A stretch of DNA of 7,073 nt, from positions 1-7,073 of the forward strand of contig JAQVSH010000092.1 in NCBI GenBank assembly GCA_028700615.1, given 5' to 3'. Origin of the DNA: Bacteroidales bacterium (GTDB lineage Bacteria; Bacteroidota; Bacteroidia; Bacteroidales; UBA4181). Under the pieces are notes generated by a model. The model did not search any database and was not told the origin of the DNA. It was given only the letters and a program-made list of their open reading frames with translations. Below, piece by piece: positions 1 through 4,921 of this stretch. Position 1 is the first letter of the stretch, and the number at the start of each line of letters is the position of its first letter. The position numbers and the translations under genes were made by a program.

Positions 1-186
1 ACAGGCAAGACGCCGGTTGAATACATTAAATCCATAAGGATGAAAGAAGCTTCTATGTTATTAAGGAGACGTACTTTTACGGTTGCCGAAGTAATGTATA
101 TGGTCGGTTTTTCCAATTATTCCTATTTCGCCAAATGTTTTGAGGCTGAATTTGGGAAAACGCCCCATGAATATCTGGTTTCTTAA
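1..186 (+). CDS. C-terminal end of an AraC-family transcriptional regulator, probably a hybrid two-component system (HTCS) protein; 5' end outside the window
   Basis: The window opens inside a reading frame (frame 1) that runs 61 codons to a TAA at 184-186. The peptide is the second half of an AraC/XylS DNA-binding domain: a TGKTPVEYIKSIRMKEA linker helix, an LLRRRTFTVAEVMYMVGF segment that is the second helix-turn-helix, then SNYSYFAKCFEAEFGKTPHEYL, the family signature of the recognition and final helices. In Bacteroidota, such domains at the extreme C-terminus next to glycoside hydrolase operons usually belong to hybrid two-component sensors (periplasmic propeller sensor, histidine kinase, receiver, AraC domain). 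That identity is inferred from context; the sensor and kinase parts are not visible, so an ordinary AraC regulator remains possible. It is co-directional with the enzyme operon starting 98 bp downstream and is the natural candidate for its regulator. No hairpin followed by a T-run terminates it. Confidence 0.85.
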   Translation, partial: TGKTPVEYIKSIRMKEASMLLRRRTFTVAEVMYMVGFSNYSYFAKCFEAEFGKTPHEYLVS

Positions 187-220
187 TATATTCCTTCTGC
201 AAGTCCGTTTTCTTTTCTTT

Positions 221-248
221 TCTGTCCAATATCTAAATTGTGGACAGA
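221..248. promoter_or_regulatory. Candidate operator: perfect 8-bp inverted repeat TCTGTCCA-N12-TGGACAGA
   Basis: The left arm TCTGTCCA (221-228) and right arm TGGACAGA (241-248) are exact reverse complements separated by 12 nt. The arm centres are 20 bp apart, about two helical turns, so a dimeric regulator could contact both on one DNA face. The right arm abuts the putative -33 element and lies between it and the -7 element. A terminator for the upstream gene is less likely because the stem is short, the loop is long, and the bases that follow (ATAATAATAAG) are not a T-run. The binding protein is unknown; the AraC/HTCS regulator just upstream is the obvious candidate. Confidence 0.45.
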
Positions 249-267
249 TAATAATAAGTTAAGTTTG
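237..267 (+). promoter_or_regulatory. Putative Bacteroidota sigma-ABfr-type promoter of the GH2-GH53-GH2 operon
   Basis: TAAGTTTG at 260-267 matches the Bacteroides -7 consensus TAnnTTTG at every defined base. ATTG at 237-240 stands 19 nt upstream as a near match to the -33 TTTG element. Transcription would be expected to begin about 4-9 nt after the -7 box, leaving an untranslated leader of only about 9-14 nt before the ATG at 285. The consensus is established knowledge; that this copy is active is inference. Confidence 0.6.
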
Positions 268-284
268 TAAAAACATATTTAGCT

Positions 285-2828
285 ATGAAAAGATTGATTG
301 TGAACGTAATAATGATTGGACTGTGTTTTTCTTACGGACTTGCACAGGGAAAAATGACGCCACGTACCGGTCAGAAACTGGAAGAAAGCTGGAAATTTTT
401 CAGAGGTGACACAAGTGCTTATGCGGTTGATTTCGATGACAGTCGTTGGGAAACGGTGAATGTACCCCATGACTGGGCTATTTACGGCCCGTTCTATTAT
501 GGTCATGATCTGCAGAAGGTGGCCATAGTACAAAATTTTGAACAGGCAGAATCCCTTAAATCGGGCCGGACCGGCGGACTTCCGTTCATTGGTGTCGGTT
601 GGTACCGCACGCATTTTAATGTCCGGGAATATTCGCGCGATAAAAAGGTGACCTTACTTTTTGACGGAGCAATGAGCGAGGCCCGTGTCTTTATAAACGG
701 CAAAGAAGCAATTTTCTGGCCATACGGTTATAATTCGTTCTATGTAGATGTTACAGACCTGCTGAACGGTAACGGTCAGAATAATGTGCTGGCAGTGAGG
801 CTTCAGAACAGGGAACAGTCATCCAGATGGTACCCCGGGGCCGGTATCTACAGAAATGTACATGTTGTGGTAACCGGGAAAATTCATGTTCCTGTCTGGG
901 GAACGTATATCACCACTTCGGATATTACGGGCGATAAGGCCGGAATAACGCTCCGGGTAACCGTTCAGGGCGCTGAGGATCATATCGAAGTGGATACAAA
1001 AATACTTGATAAAGAGGGCCATATGGTGGCCTTTAGTAAAAATGGCACCAAAGAAGGAGACGTTTATACTCAGCATTTTTCCGTCAGTCAGCCGGAACTC
1101 TGGTCTCCGGAAAAACCTTATTTATACAGTGCCGAGACAAAAATCATTTCACGCGGCCAAACTGTCGATGTCTACAATACTACATTCGGGATCAGAACTA
1201 TTGAGATTGTCCCCGACAAAGGCTTTTTTCTTAACGGAGAAAAAAGAAAAATAAAAGGAGTATGCAATCACCACGATCTTGGCCCTTTAGGGGCAGCCGT
1301 CAATAAGGCAGCAATCCGTCACCAGCTGTCGCTGCTGAAAGATATGGGTTGCGATGCCATTCGTACATCACATAATATGCCGGCTCCTGAGCTCATTGAA
1401 CTTTGTGATGAGATGGGCTTTATGGTCATGGTTGAACCTTTTGACGAATGGAATATACCAAAAACACGTAACGGTTATAACAGGTTTTTTGATGAATGGG
1501 CGGAAAAGGATATGGTAAACATGATCCGTCAATACCGAAACAATCCTTCGGTAATTATGTGGAGCATTGGGAACGAAGTCCCCAATCAATGCAATCCGGA
1601 AGGTTATAAAACCGCTGCCTTTCTGGCGGGTATTTGCCGCCGGGAAGATCCCACGCGGCCTGTTACCTGTGGAATGGATAACGTTATGTGTGTGATAAGC
1701 AATGGTTTTGCAGAAGAGATCGATGTCCCGGGATTTAATTACAGAACACATCTTTATCTAAAAGGATATGAGTCCACATCCCATAAAATAATTCTGGGCA
1801 GTGAAACGGCATCTACTGTCAGCTCACGGGGCGTCTACAAATTCCCTGTTGTTTCTCAGGTTGCCCGGGGAGCTGAAGATCATCAATGTTCTTCCTATGA
1901 TATGGATTACTGCTCGTGGTCCAATGTCCCCGAAGAAGATTTTGCGTTAAGTGAGGATTATGAGTGGGTCATCGGACAGTTTGTATGGACCGGCTTCGAC
2001 TATCTGGGAGAACCCACTCCTTATGACGGCTCGTGGCCAAATCACAGTTCTATGTTCGGGATCATAGACCTGGCATCCATTCCAAAAGACAGGTATTTTC
2101 TTTATCGTTCTGTTTGGAATTCAAAAGACCATACGTTGCACATGCTTCCGCACTGGACCTGGCCCGGACGTGAGGGAGAAGTTACTCCTGTATTTGTGTA
2201 CACAGACTATCCCAGTGCGGAACTTTTTGTGAACGGTGTAAGCAAAGGCGTGAAGAGCAAGATATCTGTTTCTTTCGAAGATGCCGTAGGCAAATCGGTC
2301 GGATGGGGGAATACCGACCCCGATGCCGGTTCGGTAATAGCGGGGTACAAAATGAACGGCGAAGGGCATACTTTATATGAAAGGTATCGTCTTATGTGGC
2401 CGGATGTGGTTTATGAACCCGGGGAGATTAAGGTGATCGCGTATGATAAGGATATGAATCCGGTAGCGGAAAAGATCATCCGTACGGCTGAAGAGCCTCA
2501 TCATATTGAATTGTCATCCGACCGTACCTCGGTCTCTGCAGATGGCAGTGATCTAGCCTATATAAACATCAGGATTGTTGATAAATCGGGAAACCTCTGT
2601 CCTCATTCAGACGACCTTGTGTCTTTTACAGTAGAAGGAGCAGGTGCCTATCGTGCTTCAGCCAATGGTGACCCTACCTGCCTGGATCTCTTCCATTTAC
2701 CAAAAATGCATGCTTTTGGCGGTCAGCTCACAGCAATAGTCCAGTCCGGTAAAGAGTCAGGGACCATAATTTTTCGGGCGGAATCGGGAGGCATAAAAGC
2801 AGCGGAACTGTCAATAAATGTAAAATAA
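285..2828 (+). CDS. Secreted GH2 glycosidase, probable exo-beta-galactosidase (DUF4982-type architecture)
   Basis: This is an 847-residue protein, complete. Residues 1-20 form a signal peptide (MKR, hydrophobic core, GLA before Q21), so it should be periplasmic; the ATG at 285 is needed for the basic start of that signal. Domain order: GH2 sugar-binding jelly roll (about 27-197, with VPHDWAI and GWYRTHF), GH2 Ig-like domain (about 200-303, ending FGIRTIE), TIM barrel (about 311-610), a DUF4982-like beta domain (about 622-730, with AELFVNG and YEPGEIKVIAYD) and a C-terminal Ig-like domain (about 737-847). In the barrel, SIGNEV gives the acid/base Glu431, GSETAS gives the probable nucleophile Glu507, RTSHNMPAPE carries His363, and FVWTGFDYLGE supplies an active-site Trp568. 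The common activity of this type is beta-galactosidase, which suits the galactanase encoded 31 nt downstream. Other exo-beta-glycosidase activities cannot be excluded. An oddity is MVEPFDEW at 382-389, where relatives usually have an Asp-Glu pair. It is the first gene of the apparent operon. Confidence 0.93.
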   Translation: MKRLIVNVIMIGLCFSYGLAQGKMTPRTGQKLEESWKFFRGDTSAYAVDFDDSRWETVNVPHDWAIYGPFYYGHDLQKVAIVQNFEQAESLKSGRTGGLPFIGVGWYRTHFNVREYSRDKKVTLLFDGAMSEARVFINGKEAIFWPYGYNSFYVDVTDLLNGNGQNNVLAVRLQNREQSSRWYPGAGIYRNVHVVVTGKIHVPVWGTYITTSDITGDKAGITLRVTVQGAEDHIEVDTKILDKEGHMVAFSKNGTKEGDVYTQHFSVSQPELWSPEKPYLYSAETKIISRGQTVDVYNTTFGIRTIEIVPDKGFFLNGEKRKIKGVCNHHDLGPLGAAVNKAAIRHQLSLLKDMGCDAIRTSHNMPAPELIELCDEMGFMVMVEPFDEWNIPKTRNGYNRFFDEWAEKDMVNMIRQYRNNPSVIMWSIGNEVPNQCNPEGYKTAAFLAGICRREDPTRPVTCGMDNVMCVISNGFAEEIDVPGFNYRTHLYLKGYESTSHKIILGSETASTVSSRGVYKFPVVSQVARGAEDHQCSSYDMDYCSWSNVPEEDFALSEDYEWVIGQFVWTGFDYLGEPTPYDGSWPNHSSMFGIIDLASIPKDRYFLYRSVWNSKDHTLHMLPHWTWPGREGEVTPVFVYTDYPSAELFVNGVSKGVKSKISVSFEDAVGKSVGWGNTDPDAGSVIAGYKMNGEGHTLYERYRLMWPDVVYEPGEIKVIAYDKDMNPVAEKIIRTAEEPHHIELSSDRTSVSADGSDLAYINIRIVDKSGNLCPHSDDLVSFTVEGAGAYRASANGDPTCLDLFHLPKMHAFGGQLTAIVQSGKESGTIIFRAESGGIKAAELSINVK

Positions 2829-2859
2829 GTTTTATTAATCTATTATAAATAATACCTAA
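2829..2859 (+). other. 31-nt intergenic spacer between the GH2 and GH53 genes
   Basis: The spacer is strongly AT-rich. It contains no inverted repeat with a T-run, no TAnnTTTG promoter box and no Shine-Dalgarno sequence before the ATG at 2860. The short gap and missing signals support co-transcription of the flanking genes. Confidence 0.6.
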
Positions 2860-4914
2860 ATGAAAAAAAGTTTCAATAATGCCGCAAGATGCCTGCTCTC
2901 AGGAGGTCTTGCCCTGATTCTTTCGGGTTGTGGCGGAAAGGTCACTCCGTATACCATTGGTGCCGATATATCATTTACCCCGCAGAGCGAAGTGTGGAAT
3001 GGCGGGGAATATCTCGATACCGACGGAACCCGGAAAGATATTTGCCAAATTATGGCGGACCATCATTTTAATAATATCCGTCTCAGGGTATTTGTTGATC
3101 CCGGAACTCCAAAAGGTTATTCTCCCGGAGCTGATTTTTGCGGGTTGGATAATACCGTAAAAATGGCAAAACGTATTAAGGCTGCCGGTATGAAATTTAC
3201 GCTTGATTTTCATTACAGCGATACCTGGGCTGACCCGGACAAACAATACAAGCCTTCTTCATGGGAAGGGCTGACCGGAACCGATCTGGGGTATAAAATG
3301 TATGAATATACCAGTGAGGTGCTGGAAGCGCTGAAAGCAGCCAACGCTGCTCCGGATGTAATTCAAATAGGTAATGAAATCAATCACGGCCTGGTATGGC
3401 CCGAGGGGTTTATTAATGATAATGCCACAGAAGAAAATTGGAAAGCGTTGACGGGGCTGTATAAAGCCGGCCAAAAAGCGGCCCGTGAGGTGTTACCGGA
3501 ATCCCGGCTTATGGTTCACCTGGCGCTTGGCGGACAAAATACTCTTTGCCACCAGTATCTGGATTATATGATAAAATACGGAGCCGAGTTTGATGTGATA
3601 GGACTTTCTTATTATGAACAATGGCATGAAACCTATGATGACCTGAAAGCTAACTTATACGATTTGGCCGCCACGTACCAAAAGCCGGTATGCGTGTGTG
3701 AATACGGTGCCAATAAAGACAATATTAAAATTATAAATGATATTGTCCGTTCAGTACCTGATGGTCTCGGTTATGGGACCATGGCATGGGAACCAACGGG
3801 CGTTTTGTTTCCCCGGGAATATCGCAGGCCTCAGGGACCTCCCCCGGGAACGGCACAACCTGCCAAACCGGAACCGTTAAAAGCTTCGCAGGAAATATTT
3901 ACCCTTTTTGATGAAATAGCTGTTCAATATGCCAATCCTAAAACGCAGCCCGTGGTGACTCCCCCTTTGGCACGTAAAGTTGATTTTGAAAGGCCTGTAG
4001 TAGGAGCCGATATTTCATGGGTGCCGCAACAAGAAAGTTTCGGGGCAAAGTTTTTTAATAAAAACGGTGAGCAAAAGGACGTGCTGGAAATTCTTAAAGA
4101 AAATAATTTCAATTGGATTCGGCTGAGACTGTTTGTGGATCCGACGGCTGAGCAGGGTTATTCGAAGGAAGGATTCTGCGGTCTGGAACAGACATTGGCA
4201 ATGGCCAGGCGGATTAAGGCTGCCGGGATGAAATTTCTGCTTGATTTTCATTACAGCGATACATGGGCAGATCCCGGAAAACAATTTATTCCCGCCTCCT
4301 GGGCAAAATCCAGCGGATCGGGACTGGAGGGACAAATCTATCGTTATTCAAAAGAAACCATTGAACGTTTTATACAGGAAGGAGTTACTCCGGATATGGT
4401 ACAGGTAGGTAATGAAATTAATCATGGAATGCTTTGGCCGCAAGGGAAAATTGAGGACTCCTATATGTCGTTTGCAATATTGCTCAGATGTGCCAGTGCG
4501 GGAGTTCGTGCGGCAGATCCGGCGATAAAAATTATGGTTCATATTGCTTGTGGGGGACAGAATGAGGAATCGGTTACATTCCTGGACAAAATCCTTAGTC
4601 GTGATGTCAAATTTGATGTTATAGGTCAGTCTTATTATCCTCAGTGGCACGGAACGTTGGACGATCTCAAAAATAATCTTACCGATTTGGCCGTACGTTA
4701 CGGGAAACCCATTGTTGTCGTTGAGTACCAGGAATATATTAAGGAAGTTAATGAAATAGTGAAAGAGTTACCCAATAAATTAGGTCTGGGAACTTTCATT
4801 TGGGAAGCGACTTCGCCGCAATGGGGGAATCTTTTTGATAAAGAAGGTAAGGTGAACGAAAGAATGGCAATATATCCCGAGTTTGTAAAGACATTTAATA
4901 TAGCTGGAAACTAA
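2860..4914 (+). CDS. Lipoprotein with two tandem GH53 domains, probable endo-beta-1,4-galactanase
   Basis: This is a 684-residue protein, complete. The N-terminus has a lipoprotein signal (basic start, hydrophobic stretch, lipobox LSGC with Cys24). The residues after Cys24 are GGKVT, without the acidic residues that mark surface-exported lipoproteins in Bacteroidota, so a periplasm-facing membrane anchor is more likely. Two GH53 (alpha/beta)8 barrels follow at about 31-358 and 379-680. Each has GADIS near its start, R-L-R-x-FVDP, LDFHYSDTWADP, a GNEINHG motif with the acid/base Glu (173 and 519), and a strand-7 Glu in CEY/VEY as the likely nucleophile (281 and 622). GH53 enzymes are typically single-barrel endo-beta-1,4-galactanases of roughly 330-420 residues (EC 3.2.1.89), so this is about twice the usual length. 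The substrate would be pectic galactan or type I arabinogalactan. Both domains depart from classical GH53 after the nucleophile, and the first has a proline-rich insertion, so specificity may differ. The stop lies 7 nt before the next gene. Confidence 0.92.
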   Translation: MKKSFNNAARCLLSGGLALILSGCGGKVTPYTIGADISFTPQSEVWNGGEYLDTDGTRKDICQIMADHHFNNIRLRVFVDPGTPKGYSPGADFCGLDNTVKMAKRIKAAGMKFTLDFHYSDTWADPDKQYKPSSWEGLTGTDLGYKMYEYTSEVLEALKAANAAPDVIQIGNEINHGLVWPEGFINDNATEENWKALTGLYKAGQKAAREVLPESRLMVHLALGGQNTLCHQYLDYMIKYGAEFDVIGLSYYEQWHETYDDLKANLYDLAATYQKPVCVCEYGANKDNIKIINDIVRSVPDGLGYGTMAWEPTGVLFPREYRRPQGPPPGTAQPAKPEPLKASQEIFTLFDEIAVQYANPKTQPVVTPPLARKVDFERPVVGADISWVPQQESFGAKFFNKNGEQKDVLEILKENNFNWIRLRLFVDPTAEQGYSKEGFCGLEQTLAMARRIKAAGMKFLLDFHYSDTWADPGKQFIPASWAKSSGSGLEGQIYRYSKETIERFIQEGVTPDMVQVGNEINHGMLWPQGKIEDSYMSFAILLRCASAGVRAADPAIKIMVHIACGGQNEESVTFLDKILSRDVKFDVIGQSYYPQWHGTLDDLKNNLTDLAVRYGKPIVVVEYQEYIKEVNEIVKELPNKLGLGTFIWEATSPQWGNLFDKEGKVNERMAIYPEFVKTFNIAGN
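2950..3933 (+). other. GH53 domain 1 of the tandem galactanase (residues about 31-358)
   Basis: The barrel opens with GADISFTPQSE and ends in the helix KASQEIFTLFDEI. The catalytic pair is Glu173 (codon 3376-3378) and Glu281 (codon 3700-3702). The strand-8 motif is AWEPTG (309-314). Instead of the usual closing segment, a proline-rich stretch (about 318-340, including RRPQGPPPG) lies between strand 8 and the last helix. Only 30 residues separate the nucleophile from the WEP glutamate. Confidence 0.85.
3172..3230 (+). repeat. Internal direct repeat, copy 1 (GH53 domain 1)
   Basis: This 59-bp segment encodes the RIKAAGMKF..LDFHYSDTWA stretch and matches 4210-4268 at 54 of 59 positions by direct counting. 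The core 3201-3224 (24 bp) is identical to 4239-4262. The two copies are 1038 bp apart, exactly 346 codons. Confidence 0.9.
3994..4899 (+). other. GH53 domain 2 of the tandem galactanase (residues about 379-680)
   Basis: The barrel opens with GADISWVPQQE. The catalytic pair is Glu519 (codon 4414-4416) and Glu622 (codon 4723-4725). It closes with IWEATSPQWGNLFDKEGKV, close to the ordinary GH53 ending (WE, Trp, LFD..G). Residues 93-135 of domain 1 and 439-481 of domain 2 align without gaps with 33 of 43 identical, showing internal duplication; identity falls off toward the C-termini. A linker of about 20 residues (359-378, containing TPPLARKV) joins the two domains. Confidence 0.85.
4210..4268 (+). 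repeat. Internal direct repeat, copy 2 (GH53 domain 2)
   Basis: This is the partner of 3172-3230, with five mismatches in 59 bp and a 24-bp identical core. It is the best-conserved DNA trace I found of the duplication that produced the two GH53 domains. Because the spacing is a multiple of three, recombination between the copies would leave one in-frame hybrid domain. Confidence 0.9.
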
Positions 4915-4921
4915 CTGAATC

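Larger units (their letters stand above)
187..284 (+). promoter_or_regulatory. Intergenic control region between the regulator and the glycosidase operon
   Basis: This 98-bp gap is AT-rich. It holds a pyrimidine-rich tract (about 201-227), an inverted repeat at 221-248 and a Bacteroidota-type promoter at 237-267, the latter two described separately. No small ORF with a plausible start and no intrinsic terminator is visible. The start codon at 285 has no Shine-Dalgarno sequence. Instead an A/T-rich stretch precedes it, as is usual in Bacteroidota. Confidence 0.7.

Noticed and set aside
221..248. The inverted repeat as an intrinsic terminator of the upstream regulator gene
   Set aside because: An 8-bp stem with half A/T pairs, a 12-nt loop and no T-run is a poor terminator; an operator explains it better.
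279..614. A 111-codon minus-strand frame ending near the operon promoter, a possible antisense or divergent gene
   Set aside because: It overlaps the GH2 signal peptide and first domain entirely, has no family resemblance, and the promoter signals seen point the other way.
1368..1751. A 127-codon open frame on the minus strand inside the first GH2 gene
   Set aside because: It lies opposite the conserved catalytic barrel, shows no recognisable domain, and has no promoter or ribosome-binding context. It is a shadow of the GH2 codons.
2971..4335. Two minus-strand frames (2971-3246 and 4015-4335) with similar peptides such as IAVMKIK-x-KFH, which could look like a conserved small-protein pair
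   Set aside because: The similarity is only the reverse-strand reading of the duplicated GH53 sequence, so it reflects the tandem repeat and not an antisense gene family.
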